Positions 9,212 through 18,895 of a DNA stretch of 64,000 nt are shown here, piece after piece. The stretch spans positions 930,001 to 994,000 of the forward strand of contig CAVOHC010000012.1 of assembly GCA_963695645.1 (NCBI GenBank), written 5' to 3'. Numbering within the stretch: the stretch's first letter is position 1; each line of letters begins with the position of its first letter. This DNA is from DATBGO01 sp963695645 (GTDB lineage Bacteria > Actinomycetota > Actinomycetes > Streptosporangiales > Streptosporangiaceae). The translations under genes and the position numbers were made by a program. The notes beneath the pieces are model-generated. The model was not told the origin of the DNA. It made no database searches and saw nothing but the letters and a program-made list of their open reading frames with translations.

Positions 9212-11413
9212 TCAGCGCAGATAGACGCCGTCCACGCCGATCCGGCCCGGCCCGTCCAACACGTAGATGCCGGCCGAACTGCCCCGGACGTCGAACGCCA
9301 GCGTTCCGTCGTGGACCGCGATCTGCCGGCCGGTGACGGCATCGCGATAGGTGCCGTTGAGCACCCCCTGCACAATGATGGTCTGGTCGCTGCCGATCGC
9401 GAGGCCGACGACGACGTAGCTGCGCCCGCCGTCGTGATCGCGCACGAAGCTTAGCCCGCTGCCCCACTCGTTCAGATGGCTCATGGGTGCCTTTTGCAGG
9501 GCGGGCAGCGCTCGGCGGATCTGGTTGAGGCGCTTGATGTGCTCGTAGAGGGGGTGCGCCTGGGTGTCGCCGATTCGTCCGGGGGTCAGGTGGTCTCCGA
9601 AGTAGGCCCGCCCGGTCTGGGCCAGGGTGTCCCGCTCGCCCTCGACGTCCTGCGGAGCGCCCTTCATGAACTCAATCTCCTCGCCGTAGTAGAGGCAAGG
9701 GATGCCGCGGACTGTCCAGAGCACGTTGTAGGCGGCCGCCGCCATCCACTGTTCGCCCTTGAATCGGTACTTGAAGTCGTTGTCAGGGCCGACGTCGTGG
9801 TTTTGCAGAAACGTGATGAGCGTGGTCGGGTCACCGTAGATCCAGTCCATCGACATCGCCTGCGCGAGACCGCTGAAGGTGCCCCGGCTCAGGTTGTCCC
9901 TGAACGAGGAGAACAACCCGAAGTCGAGCACCGCGAAGCCGGAGTCGCCGCCGGAACGGGGATTGCGCGGGTCGTCGCCGAGTCGGGTGTACCACCAGGG
10001 CCGGATCGGGGACGGGCCGTTGTCGCCGCCGCCCATGTCTCCCCATCCGTAGCCCTTGACCAGGTTCTCCCCGAAGACGAAGAGGCCCGGCTTGTGCGCC
10101 TTCCAGGCGTTGACGTACTCGAGCAGGTTCCCCCGCTCTACGTGCTTGACGGTGTCGATCCGCAATGCGTCGACGCCCATGTCGAGGTGGCGGTTGATCG
10201 CGGTGATCAGGTAGTCCTTGACGTTCTCGCGCTCGGTCGCCAGGTCGATGCAGTCGCCTGCGATGTGCTTGTGCTGCAGCGGATATGCGCTTTCCCAGTC
10301 GCCGCCTGCGATGAAACCGTCCTGGTGGTACCACTGCGGGTCGAGTCGGCTCGGGTCCACCCCGAAGAACCGGCCGGGGTCGTACCCGGGGTTCGGGACG
10401 GCCTGGCCGGTCCGCGGATCGATCAGGGATTCGCGGCCCTCCGGGTCGCGCTCGTGCCTTTCCAAGTACCACTGCGGCGCCACCGGGTTGTCCAGGTCGT
10501 CTCGGTTGGGCCAGGCGTAGTTGCCGAGGTTGCCCTGATAGGGCCCGTGGTTCACCTCACCCCGCCGGGACCCCTGCGGAACGTAGTACTTGATGGGCAG
10601 GTGGTCGATCCAGACCTTGCCACGGATCCCGTACTGGCAGGAATGGTTGACGACGACATCTTGAATGATCTTGATGCCTCGCTCGTGCGCCGCGTCGATG
10701 AGGTGCTGGTAGGTCGCATCCGGCGACTCCAGCCGAGGATCGATCCGGGTCCAGTCGTAGCCGTGGTAACCGTGATAGTCCAGCCCGCCGCGGTTCTCGA
10801 TCGGCGGGGTGATCCAGATAGCGGTGAAGCCCAGGTCCTTGACGTAGTCCAGTTGCTCAATCAACCCTTTGAAGTCGCCCCGCCAGTGCGGGTCCGTCGG
10901 ACGGCCGTTGGGGTCGAAGGCGATCCGGTCTCGGCAGTAGAAGTTGTTCGAAGGATCACCGTCGTAGAACCGGGTGGTGATGAGGAAGTAGATGGTCTCC
11001 TCACGGAAGTCCACCCCGGACGGCGGGGCCTGCGAGGCGGGTGCCCCTGTCGCCGCGGGTGCCGTGCCCGGCGCCGCGCCGGTACCAGCGGTCCGGGGGT
11101 CGGCGTCCTGCCACCGGCCATCGCGATCCATCCAGCCGTCCCGCTCCCGGCGCAGGTCGGCTGTCTGCCGCCCGTGCAAGTCGTGGAACACCAGGCTTGC
11201 GGTGTCCACGCCCTCGATGCGGTAGACGTACCAGCCGTCCCCGTGCGCGTGCATCGGGACTCCCGGCCAGCCCGTGGCAGCCTTCGGAGGGCAGGTGCCC
11301 CAGACGTGAACATGAATGGTATCGGCCCATCCGCGTGGCGGATGGAGCCAGACCGTTAGATCAGTCACACCAAGCATCGTAGGAGAGCCGAACGGAAGCT
11401 GATCCCGCGTCAT
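9212..11413 (-). CDS. GH13 alpha-amylase-family enzyme with N-terminal starch-binding-like domain
   Basis: A 733-aa glycoside hydrolase family 13 protein. Conserved region I is QDVVVNH (about residue 250); region II GVDALRIDTVKH (nucleophile Asp, about 416); region III FVFGENL (acid/base Glu, about 447); region IV FLQNHD (about 533). Residues about 15-110 (TVWLHPPRGWADTIHVHVWG onward) look like a CBM25/26-type starch-binding module. A Pro/Ala/Thr linker precedes the catalytic barrel, and a C-terminal beta domain ends the protein. No signal peptide is visible, so it may be cytoplasmic or use a non-classical route. Either M1 or M13 could be the start; no strong ribosome site supports either. 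Confidence 0.9.
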   Translation of the reverse strand: MTRDQLPFGSPTMLGVTDLTVWLHPPRGWADTIHVHVWGTCPPKAATGWPGVPMHAHGDGWYVYRIEGVDTASLVFHDLHGRQTADLRRERDGWMDRDGRWQDADPRTAGTGAAPGTAPAATGAPASQAPPSGVDFREETIYFLITTRFYDGDPSNNFYCRDRIAFDPNGRPTDPHWRGDFKGLIEQLDYVKDLGFTAIWITPPIENRGGLDYHGYHGYDWTRIDPRLESPDATYQHLIDAAHERGIKIIQDVVVNHSCQYGIRGKVWIDHLPIKYYVPQGSRRGEVNHGPYQGNLGNYAWPNRDDLDNPVAPQWYLERHERDPEGRESLIDPRTGQAVPNPGYDPGRFFGVDPSRLDPQWYHQDGFIAGGDWESAYPLQHKHIAGDCIDLATERENVKDYLITAINRHLDMGVDALRIDTVKHVERGNLLEYVNAWKAHKPGLFVFGENLVKGYGWGDMGGGDNGPSPIRPWWYTRLGDDPRNPRSGGDSGFAVLDFGLFSSFRDNLSRGTFSGLAQAMSMDWIYGDPTTLITFLQNHDVGPDNDFKYRFKGEQWMAAAAYNVLWTVRGIPCLYYGEEIEFMKGAPQDVEGERDTLAQTGRAYFGDHLTPGRIGDTQAHPLYEHIKRLNQIRRALPALQKAPMSHLNEWGSGLSFVRDHDGGRSYVVVGLAIGSDQTIIVQGVLNGTYRDAVTGRQIAVHDGTLAFDVRGSSAGIYVLDGPGRIGVDGVYLR

Positions 11414-11492
11414 GCGGGTTTCTGGGGCCTGGCTTGCCCGGCCAGGCCCACCTGGCCCGGACTGTTGTAGCCGGATCCTCGCGCGCCCGGCA

Positions 11493-12230
11493 CTAACCGG
11501 TGCCGCTCACTGCGGCGTCCCAGAACTCCTGGACGGGCGGGTAGATCAGCTCCTGATCGCGGGACAGCTCCGCCTTGATGGTCCGGGTCCGCTCGTCGGC
11601 GAGCACCTCGATCTGGCCGGCCTCGACGGCGTCGAGGGCTTGCTGGGCGACCGACTCGGGGGTGTCCTTGGGCTCGTTGGTCAGCGCGGCCATGTCGGTG
11701 TCGATGAAGCTGGCGTGCACGGCGACTACCAGCGTGCCCCGGTGGTGCAGCTCGAGGCGGACGCCGTTGGTCAGCGACCACGCCGCGGCCTTCGAGGCGC
11801 CGTAGGAGGCAGCGAACGGGTCGGAGTAGAAGCTGCTGACCGAGAGCATGTTGATGATCGCGCCGCCGCCGTTGGCTGCGAGCACCGGTGCGAAGGCGCG
11901 GCACATGCTCAGCGTGCCGAAGTAGTTGGTCTCCATCTCGGCCCGGGCCGCGTCCAGGGTCGGCGCGCCGGTGAACGTGCTGTACTTCAGCACCCCCGCG
12001 TTATTCACCAGCAGGCTGACGTCCCCGCACTGCTGCGCGACCCGGGCGACTCGCTGCGGGTCGGTGATGTCCAGGCCGATGGGTGTCACGCCGGGCTCGG
12101 TGACAGCAGTGGGCTGACGTGCGGCCCCGTAGACCTTGGCCGCGCCGCGGCTGACCAGTTCACGGGCGTACACCCGGCCGAGGCCGCGGTTGGCGCCGGT
12201 GACCAGCGCAACCGATCCGCCGATCTTCAT
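11493..12230 (-). CDS. Short-chain dehydrogenase/reductase (SDR)
   Basis: A 245-aa classical SDR. NAD(P)-binding TGANRGLG lies at residues 11-18, NNAG near 76-79, catalytic Ser130, and YGASK with Tyr143 and Lys147. The ATG at 12230 has AGAGGAG 5 nt upstream; an ATG ten codons earlier lacks a site. The gene lies 91 nt downstream of the carotenoid oxygenase gene on the same strand, so the two are likely an operon. An inference is that it reduces or oxidises the aldehyde made by the oxygenase. Confidence 0.92.
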   Translation of the reverse strand: MKIGGSVALVTGANRGLGRVYARELVSRGAAKVYGAARQPTAVTEPGVTPIGLDITDPQRVARVAQQCGDVSLLVNNAGVLKYSTFTGAPTLDAARAEMETNYFGTLSMCRAFAPVLAANGGGAIINMLSVSSFYSDPFAASYGASKAAAWSLTNGVRLELHHRGTLVVAVHASFIDTDMAALTNEPKDTPESVAQQALDAVEAGQIEVLADERTRTIKAELSRDQELIYPPVQEFWDAAVSGTG

Positions 12231-12321
12231 GGCTCTCCTCTGATTGGGCACTGCCGCCACCGCCTGTCCCGGGGGTAGCCCCGGTCGTCAGGGCGCAGGA
12301 ACGGCTGGAATAGGACGGGAT

Positions 12322-13689
12322 CTACTGGTCGGGGATCCAGCTGCCGTGGAAGCCGAGCGGGATCCGGGCGGGCAGGTGGACGCGGGCGACCGGTTCGGCG
12401 GTGAAGTCCTGGGCGGCGAGGATGACGAGGTCGGCTGCACCTCGTTCGGGGTTATGGACGAAGGCCAGGACATACCCGTCGTCCTCGGCGGCGTCGGGCG
12501 ACGACGGGGCGAACACGGCCTCGCCGGCGGTAGCGTCGCGGCCGAACTCATGGACCTCGACGGTGCGGCGGGCCAGGTCGTGCCTCAGGATGGCGTTGGT
12601 GAACGCGTCGTCACCGAAGTCGCCGGTGGTGGTGATGGCCCGGGTGACCTCGCCGACGACGGCGCTGTAGCCGTAGCGGTGCGGCCGGGAGATGATCCGG
12701 TCATCGACGCGCGGGAATTCCTGCCCGCGGTCGTCGAGGCGCTGCTGGGTGAGGGTGCCGGCGGCCGGGTCGATGGTCCACCGGTCCAGGGTCACCGGCC
12801 CGCGCGCGGCCCAGAGCGTGGATACGTCGAAGGACTGGTTGTACTGGCACAAGTCGACGACGACCTGGCCGCTGTCGTCGTAGGCGTTAAGGCAGTGGAA
12901 GACCCAGCACGGCTCGATCTCGATCCAGCGAACATCTGCGCTGCCGTCGCGGGGGAGCAGGCCGACGCGGGCCTGGTGGGCCGGGTTCCACACGTACGGC
13001 AGTTCCTTGCCTGCCGCGGCCGCGTTCAGGCTGAACGTGACCGGCAGGTCAAGCAGGACCACGTAGCTGGCGGTGAGCGCGAAGTCGTGCATCATCGGGC
13101 CGTCGGCGACGGCGATGTCGGTGGTACTCGTGACCTTTCCCGCGGCGTCGACCACCACGTGCTGGACGTGGTCCCAGGCCCAGAAGTAGGCGATCGCGTG
13201 CAACTGGCCGGTCCGCTGGTCGAGTTTGGTGTGCGCGGCGAAGCCGCCAGGCAGGGTCCCACCGAAGTCGCATGGCCCGAGGGTGTCCAGTTCATCGGAC
13301 AGCTCGTACGGCAGCGGGCCGGCCTCGACGGTGGCCAGAGTACGGCCGCCATGGGCGATGATGTGCGTGTTGGCGGCAAAATCCATGTCCTCGTGCACCG
13401 GGCCGGCTGGCCACTGTTCTTCGAGCTGCGCGGCGACGGCCTTGGAGCGGACCCACCGGTTGCGGTACCACTCGGCCTTGCCGTCCCGCAGCCGCACCCC
13501 GTGGACCATGCCCGCGCCCAGGAACCAGTGGTAGTTCGGGTCGTCCAGGCCCAGCGGGTTCGGGCCGTTGCGCAGGTACCGGCCGGACAATTCGGCCGGC
13601 AGCTGGCCGGTCACCGGCAGGTCGAACGCCGTGATCTCCTCGGTCACCGGAGCGAACGAGCCCTGAAGAAAGCGGTTTGTCTCTGGCAT
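12322..13689 (-). CDS. Carotenoid cleavage oxygenase-family protein (RPE65/CCO fold)
   Basis: A 455-aa seven-bladed-propeller dioxygenase. The four Fe(II)-binding histidines are visible: His153 (AAHTKLD), His201 (MMHDFAL), His265 (FHCLNAYDD) and His448 (GFHGSWIPD). The N-terminal RYLRNGPNP motif is typical. Such enzymes cleave double bonds in carotenoids, apocarotenoids or stilbenes. The ATG at 13689 has AGGA 6 nt upstream. It is followed by an SDR, a natural partner for the aldehyde product. Length and all ligands are intact, so it is probably functional; the substrate is unknown. Confidence 0.93.
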   Translation of the reverse strand: MPETNRFLQGSFAPVTEEITAFDLPVTGQLPAELSGRYLRNGPNPLGLDDPNYHWFLGAGMVHGVRLRDGKAEWYRNRWVRSKAVAAQLEEQWPAGPVHEDMDFAANTHIIAHGGRTLATVEAGPLPYELSDELDTLGPCDFGGTLPGGFAAHTKLDQRTGQLHAIAYFWAWDHVQHVVVDAAGKVTSTTDIAVADGPMMHDFALTASYVVLLDLPVTFSLNAAAAGKELPYVWNPAHQARVGLLPRDGSADVRWIEIEPCWVFHCLNAYDDSGQVVVDLCQYNQSFDVSTLWAARGPVTLDRWTIDPAAGTLTQQRLDDRGQEFPRVDDRIISRPHRYGYSAVVGEVTRAITTTGDFGDDAFTNAILRHDLARRTVEVHEFGRDATAGEAVFAPSSPDAAEDDGYVLAFVHNPERGAADLVILAAQDFTAEPVARVHLPARIPLGFHGSWIPDQ

Positions 13690-13992
13690 CGCAGATCCTG
13701 TTCCTCTAAGCAGCACTGGCACCGATTCTGAAGCTGCTGCCTGCTTGGGTCCCCTGTCAAATGCTGCGGTACGCCCAGCCATCGTGATCATGGGCGGGCA
13801 TCCTGCCGCTCCGCCGGCCGACTGACATGATCATGGTGCGCGTTCCTTTCATCGGCAGTGGCGGCGTCGTTGCGCTGATGCAGCCACGGTCTCGCCGATC
13901 TGCGTCCCCCACCCCGTGGGGAGACCCGGGTCTGTCCCGGATCTACCCCTGGAGGGCGCCCGTGCTTTCTCGCTGTTACTTCCGTCCCGCGT

Positions 13993-14250
13993 TCAGGCGG
14001 CCGTCGAGGTGGTGTCAAAGGCGTTCAGGGCGGCCTTCCACCGGTTGGTCCAGCGCTTGCGGCCGCGCCCGGTCGGGTCCAGGCTCATGATCGCCAGGTA
14101 CAGGCACTTCAGGGCTGCTCGGTCGTTATGTGGAAGTGCCCGCGGGCATTTACGGCTCTCCTGAGCTTGGCATTAATGGATTCGATGGCAGTCGTCGTGC
14201 AGATCACGGTCCTTTTCTCCCGGTCGAACCGCAGGAATGGCACGAATTCG
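13993..14250 (-). pseudogene. IS256-family transposase, C-terminal remnant with frameshift
   Basis: The minus strand reads CTTTAIESINAKLRRAVNAR, then after a frameshift RAALKCLYLAIMSLDPTGR and KRWTNRWKAALNAF. This is the C-terminus of a Mutator-type transposase. The shift lies near 14120-14130 (HF, then out of frame, then DRAALK). The interval 13690-13992 between this fragment and the oxygenase start holds nothing that I recognise. Confidence 0.75.
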
Positions 14251-14419
14251 GCCCGCCCGTTCTCCGGAGCCGTATGATGGCCTTACCCAAAGTAATCGGT
14301 CTTTGGCCAGCTGGGATTGGATTGCGCGCGTCTATCCAGCACAAAGGCCGGGCCACCTGGAAGCCCGCAGCCGACCGGGCAGCGTGGTCGGTCTGTGCAT
14401 TCAGGCAGGGTATCTTGGG

Positions 14420-14860
14420 ATGAAGGTTCCTTCGCTCACCGGTACGCCGGATTGGATGTGCCCATGGCGGTCGACCCCCGTGGATCTGGGACGCTGCGGC
14501 CGCCGGGCGCGTGTTGGGGACTCCCTGCGGCGGGCCGAGCGCGAGGCGGCTGAGCGGCGCAAACTCAGGCAGGTGGCGCGGGCCACTGCCGCGCGCGATC
14601 CCGTGCTCGCCCGTGAACTCGGGATCGGCCGTCCTGACCTGCAGCGTGAGTTCGACGACGGCGGCCTGGTCGATGTCAATCGCGCTCCGGCAGCGGTGAT
14701 CTCGACATTGCCGGGGATGACTGCTGCCCTGGCGGCCGAGGCCGTGGCGCTCCGCCGGGAGCGCGGGGCCTTCGTCTCGGCCGACGACCTGTCTGTGTCT
14801 CTCGGCATGCCGCCTGAGTACACCGCGGACGTCGCAGACCGGACGATCTACCTGCCCTGA
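14420..14860 (+). CDS. Helix-hairpin-helix (ComEA-like) protein, probably 5'-truncated
   Basis: The last 70 residues form a helix-hairpin-helix DNA-binding module: GLVDVNRAPAAVISTLPGM, then AVALRRERGAFVSADDLSVS. Preceding it is a charged helix (RAEREAAERRKLRQVARAT). Related actinobacterial proteins carry more N-terminal sequence, often membrane-associated. Here the upstream reading frame runs into DNA next to an IS256 remnant, so the 5' part may have been lost. The ATG at 14420 is only one possible start and has no good ribosome site. Fold assignment is good; gene boundaries are not. Confidence 0.55.
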   Translation: MKVPSLTGTPDWMCPWRSTPVDLGRCGRRARVGDSLRRAEREAAERRKLRQVARATAARDPVLARELGIGRPDLQREFDDGGLVDVNRAPAAVISTLPGMTAALAAEAVALRRERGAFVSADDLSVSLGMPPEYTADVADRTIYLP

Positions 14861-15128
14861 CTGGTCACCGCTGACTGGGCCTTAGACCCCCGGCGGCCAG
14901 CGTCAGCGATATCCGTCCCCTCCCGTGGGCCGTCGCTGTGACGCGGTATGGCGGTCACGTCCGAGGGCTCCACTCACGTCAGTGCATCGCGCCGGTGCGT
15001 GAGGTCCGGCACAGCGGCGGCGGTCAGCGGACGGCGGGCCGGCTAGCAGACGATGAGATCCCGGGCGCGCGTAACGTCATGATTCGCAGCGCGGGATGAC
15101 AGCCCGGAAGGTCCTTCGGAGGTGCACG

Positions 15129-15692
15129 GTGAGCGACACGAGCACAGGAAACGGCAAAGTGGTCGTGAACAGGTCGATGTCACTCGACGGGTTCACCGCT
15201 GGTCCCGGCGACGCGATGAACTGGATCTTCGACTTCATGGGGCCGATCGAGGACGAGTTCCCGGAGATCATGGCGGCCACCGGCGCCATGCTCGTCGGCC
15301 GGCGGACCTACGAGGTGGGAAAGCGTATGACCGAGAATCCGAACGAGGTCACCCCGGCCTACGACGGGGGAGCTGAGTTCGTCCTCACCCATGAGCCGCC
15401 GGATCCGCCGGACCCGGCGGTCACGTTCCTCACCGGCGATATCGGGGAAGCCGTCGCCACCGCACTGCGCGCCGCGGGCGGCAAGAACCTCGAAATCCTC
15501 GGCGCCGACGTAGCCGGTCAGTGCCTGCAGCGGGGACTCGTGGACGAGATCATGGTGTACGTCCTGCCGGTCCTGCTCGGCGACGGGACTCGCTTTTTCT
15601 CCTCCCCAGGCTTGGCCAGGATAGACCTGGAACCGCTCGACAGCACACGGTCGGGAGCCGTCACAATCCTTCGGTTCCGCGTCCGCAAGTAG
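15129..15692 (+). CDS. RibD C-terminal/dihydrofolate-reductase-fold protein
   Basis: A 187-aa protein of the RibD_C/DHFR-like family: SMSLDGFTAGPGDAMNW, MLVGRRTYEVGKRM, EILGADVAGQCLQRGLVDEI, and the VLPVLLGDGTRFF block. It probably binds NADPH and reduces a small molecule. The GTG at 15129 has GGAGG 6 nt upstream and is preferred over the upstream ATG. Two paralogues of the same fold occur at 16.1-16.65 kb (frameshifted) and 58.8-59.3 kb. Confidence 0.88.
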   Translation: MSDTSTGNGKVVVNRSMSLDGFTAGPGDAMNWIFDFMGPIEDEFPEIMAATGAMLVGRRTYEVGKRMTENPNEVTPAYDGGAEFVLTHEPPDPPDPAVTFLTGDIGEAVATALRAAGGKNLEILGADVAGQCLQRGLVDEIMVYVLPVLLGDGTRFFSSPGLARIDLEPLDSTRSGAVTILRFRVRK

Positions 15693-15898
15693 GTCCCGGC
15701 TACGTCGTAGACGGGCCATTCCGTATCGCTGGCGGGGAACGGCGGACTACGGCCCGTCGAAATTTTGGGCGATATCCAGATGACCCGCCGTCGTTCACAG
15801 GCCGCTGCGTAGATTTCCTCGAGCGATCGCTCGGCGCGTCGCTTTGCGCCGATTCTTCCAGGCCTTTCACCCGATCCTCGACGAAGCAGCCAGACAGC

Positions 15899-16060
15899 CG
15901 GCTGGACCGCCACGCTGACCCTCGGCTCCCTGGTCATCGGCGCGGTCCTGCTCACCGCGTTCGTCGTCGCCGAACAGCGATCCAGCCATCCGCTGCTGCC
16001 GCTGCGGGTCATCCTTGACCGCACCCGGGGTGGCTCCTACGTCGCGGTCGGCGAACGCTG
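15899..16060 (+). pseudogene. MFS drug-transporter fragment
   Basis: One frame reads AGWTATLTLGSLVIGAVLL, then TAFVVAEQRSSHPLLPLRV and ILDRTRGGSYVAVG. This is the segment around the central loop of DHA2 (EmrB/QacA-type) exporters. No start or other transmembrane segments remain. It is unrelated to the intact exporter at 43.8 kb except by family. Confidence 0.6.
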
Positions 16061-16077
16061 GCGCGGTCCGACGGCCG

Positions 16078-16651
16078 CTAGGCGTCTCGGACGGGCTTGT
16101 AGGTGAGGTAGGCGATGCCGCCCTCGACGGTCTGGGTGTCGATGAGGCGCATGGGGTTTCTTGTCGCTGGTCTCGCCGAAGAGGCGCTCGCCGGCCCCGA
16201 GCACGACCGGGAAGATTTTCAGCCGTAGCTCGTCGACCAGGTCGTGCTCCATCAGCGTGCGTACGAGCTGGAAGCTGGCGGGGACGACGATTTCCCCGTT
16301 GAGCTCTTGCTTCAGCTTCGAGACCTCGCTCACCACGTCGCCCTTCAGTACCGTCGAGTTGTTCCAGGCGGGATCTTCGAGGGTCGAGGACACGACGTAC
16401 TTGGGCAGGCTGTTCAACCTGTCCGCCAGCTTGCCACTTCGGGATGGCCACCGCGCAGCGAACCACTCGTGGCTCCGCCGGCCCAGCAGCAAGGCCTCGG
16501 CGCCCAGCGCCTCGTCGAGCGCGAGCCTGCTGAGTTGTGGGCTGTCCTTGATCAGGCCGACCCAGCCGCCGACCCGGAAGCCTTCGTCACCGGCCGGGTC
16601 CTGGATGACTCCGTCGAGCGAGACGTTCTCGCTGATGATGATCTTTCCCAC
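16078..16651 (-). pseudogene. RibD/DHFR-fold reductase with one-base frameshift near the C-terminus
   Basis: The frame from the GTG at 16651 (AAGGAG 7 nt upstream) gives a normal family protein: IIISENVSLDGVIQDPAG, LLLGRRSHEWFAAR, and the FPVVLGAGERLFGETSDKKP block. At the run of four Gs at 16153-16156 (CCCC on the coding strand) the frame shifts. Removing one base restores MRLIDTQTVEGGIAYLTYKP and a stop at 16078. The result is either a recent pseudogene or a sequencing error; about 190 aa would be encoded if corrected. Confidence 0.8.
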
Positions 16652-16889
16652 TTCGATTCTCCTTGGTGGGCGTTGCCAGCTACCACTGATGCAAGCGCGG
16701 CGGCGCCGGGAAAGTGGCGCCTGCCGACCGCCCAGTTCGCCTCCCGGCCGGCGCCAATACCACGATGGAAGTGTGACAAGGTACCGGAAGAAGGTGACGC
16801 GAGGGTGGTGACAGCTGACTTGCTCGTACGGGCGCGGGCCGGGGACGGCGAGCGTTCCGGGAGCTGACCGAGCCGCACCGCCCAGTAGC

Positions 16890-17060
16890 CCGGCGGGACG
16901 CTCAACCTCGTGCACGACCTGGCCGAGAGGAAGATCGGCGTGCGCTCGCTGGCCAACCCGCTGGCTATCAACACCGCCGACGAAGGCATGGGCAGCATTG
17001 CCTTCCTGCTGCTAGCGCTGTTCGCGGAGATGGAACGCACCTTCACCGCGGCCCTGCAAG
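16890..17060 (+). pseudogene. Serine recombinase (resolvase) fragment
   Basis: Translation gives TLNLVHDLAERKIGVRSLA, then NTADEGMGSIAFLLLALFAE and MERTFTAA. This is the C-terminal part of a resolvase catalytic domain, including the long helix start. The catalytic Ser region and the DNA-binding domain are missing. It marks another past mobile element. Confidence 0.75.
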
Positions 17061-17209
17061 CAGATGGGCCGTCCTTTGAGCGCTGGCGGCTGACGTCCTG
17101 GGCCGGAGGGGCATGTCTGGCAAGCTAGGTTATGCCGATGCCGTCTAGCTGCCCGGTGGGTCGGTGCTGTTGGTCGGAAGGCGCTGGCGCCGCCTGGTTG
17201 CGCGGGGTG

Positions 17210-17724
17210 TCACGAGACATACTCGTGCGGCAGCTTCTCGCCCGCCTCGACCGCGATCGGCAGGTGGTTCTCCGCAGGCGGCAGCGGGCAGGTGGCGAAC
17301 TCGGTGTACGCGCACGGCAGGTTAACCGCCCGGTTGAAGTCGAGCGTCACCGCGCCGTCCGGGTCGGGCCCTGCCACCTGCAGCGCACGGTTGGCCGGGT
17401 AGGTGGTGACGCCCGAGGTGGCGTCGGTGAACAGGATGTTCAGGCTGCCCGGCGAATGGCCGTTGAACGCCGTGAGCCGGAATTGCTGGCCATCGCGCTC
17501 GAACTCGACATAGCCGGGTGCGGCGTAGACCTGGACCGTGACACCATCGGCGTCACTACGCCAGGTCCCTGGCGCATCGGGGAAATGCTGCGGCTCAGCG
17601 GTCAGCCAGTTCAGGCTCGTGATCGCGAGAAAGCCGTGCTCGCCGCCAGCACGGCCTCGTGCTGGCGGCGCCAGTCAGCCCAGTCCTGTTCGAAGGTGGT
17701 TCTGTCGATGCCCTGCACGGTCAT
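17210..17724 (-). pseudogene. DUF1684-family protein with frameshift
   Basis: The N-terminus starts at the ATG at 17724 (MTVQGIDRTTFEQDWADWRR). After a shift near 17640 the frame continues HGFLAITSLNWLTAEPQHF through to the DUF1684 signature DFNRAVNLPCAYTEFATCPL and PPAENHLPIAVEAGE, ending at 17210. The combined length (about 171 aa) fits the family, whose function is unknown. A single indel separates the two parts, so this could be a recent pseudogene or a sequence error. Confidence 0.75.
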
Positions 17725-17829
17725 GGCTGCCCTGCCTCTCGCTGGCCGTCTCGCAATGTCCTGCAATGGCCGCTGGAATAGTAGGGATAAGTAGGGGGAC
17801 ACGCGCCTTATTCCCGTCGACTGTCCTGA

Positions 17830-18045
17830 CAGCATGCGGTTGCCGGAGGCGACCGGGCCGGCGCTTGATCCGCTGCAGGGAGAGGTCTGGCGACGGGGTG
17901 GTCGGGCCAGGGCGGGCGGAGTTCGCGGTGCGGTGGGTCGTCCGTTGTAGCGGGCCTCGTACTCGGTCATCACGACGCGCAGGTGTCGTTCACCGAGGAT
18001 CAGCATCCGGTCGGTGACCTCGGTCAGGGCGGTGAGCACGAACCC
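17830..18045 (-). pseudogene. IS481/IS3-type transposase C-terminal fragment
   Basis: The minus strand reads TALTEVTDRMLILGERHLRV and VMTEYEARYNGRP, then in another frame PDLSLQRIKRRP. This is the end of an integrase-core transposase, with an internal frameshift. The N-terminal and catalytic parts are absent here. Confidence 0.65.
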
Positions 18046-18559
18046 TTTCGGCATAGGCGTTGGCACCCCACAGGGGATCCATGCGCAAGAAGATCCGCGA
18101 GCTGGAGATGGCCTGCGACGGCCGGTTCACCGTCGGGCCGCGGGCCAATGGGGGCCGGCTGCGCCGGCGCTGCTTTTCTCCAGTGCGCGCTGGGAAACAT
18201 CTTGCGCCGGCGGCTGGCTGACGGGCGCCTTGCTGCGCGGCGCTGGCACCTGACGGCCGGAAAGGGCCCCGCAGTCCCCCGGCCGCCACCAGGGCGGCCA
18301 GCCCCTCCCAGCCAAGAGTGGCGGTCGAAAGCGAGTCTTCGCGGCGAAAGAGCTACCAGGTAGTGTCAGTCCCAGATGCCGTTGTCGAACGAATGAAGTT
18401 CGTCGGCCACGCGGCCGGGGATACCCGGTGCAGCGGTCGTGCCGTACCGCGAGGACTGAGGGCAGCCGTGACACAGTCAGCCAAGGAGCCTGGTATTCGG
18501 GCAGCCAGTACGGTGGCGGATAGGATCACCGAGACGACGCGGCTGACCGGGATCGACAT

Positions 18560-18690
18560 GGCCGCGGTCAGCCGGGCTGTTGCTCGGGCCTGGTCGCTGC
18601 CGCCGCGGCGCAATCGCGTTAGCGTGGTCCGGGGCGTGGCCGTGCCGATGTCCGATGGCACCGTGCTGTCGGCCGATCCCCTCGGGCGCC
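18560..18690 (+). pseudogene. Possible CocE/NonD (X-Pro dipeptidase-like) hydrolase N-terminal fragment
   Basis: The stretch LPPRRNRVSVVRGVAVPMSD and GTVLSADPLG resembles the first strand pair of CocE/NonD alpha/beta-hydrolases. The similarity then stops. There is no clear start or ribosome site. The rest of 18046-18895 shows nothing else that I can support. Confidence 0.35.
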
Positions 18691-18895
18691 GAAACCGGTC
18701 GGCGACTGACCGGCGCTCATTGGCGCATGGCCCGGTAGCAAGTCGACGTGTCCTTGGCCGCCAGGCCTCGCGGAACTCATCCTGGACCCGGAAGGTCGAG
18801 GCGCCGTCGCGATGCCGCGGCGGGGACCGGGGCTGCGCCCGAACCTCCGCGCCCAGCGATCAAGTGCGTGGCCCGGATACAAGGATGGTGCACCG

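Noticed and set aside
9476..11359. 627-codon plus-strand ORF
   Set aside because: It is antisense to the GH13 gene, whose catalytic motifs are unmistakable; the plus reading is Val/Arg-rich shadow sequence.
12244..13731. 495-codon plus-strand ORF
   Set aside because: Antisense to the carotenoid oxygenase, whose four His ligands confirm the minus strand.
18054..18165. Possible IS110 fragment (MRKKIRELEMACDGRFT)
   Set aside because: Only about 17 residues look suggestive; not enough to call.
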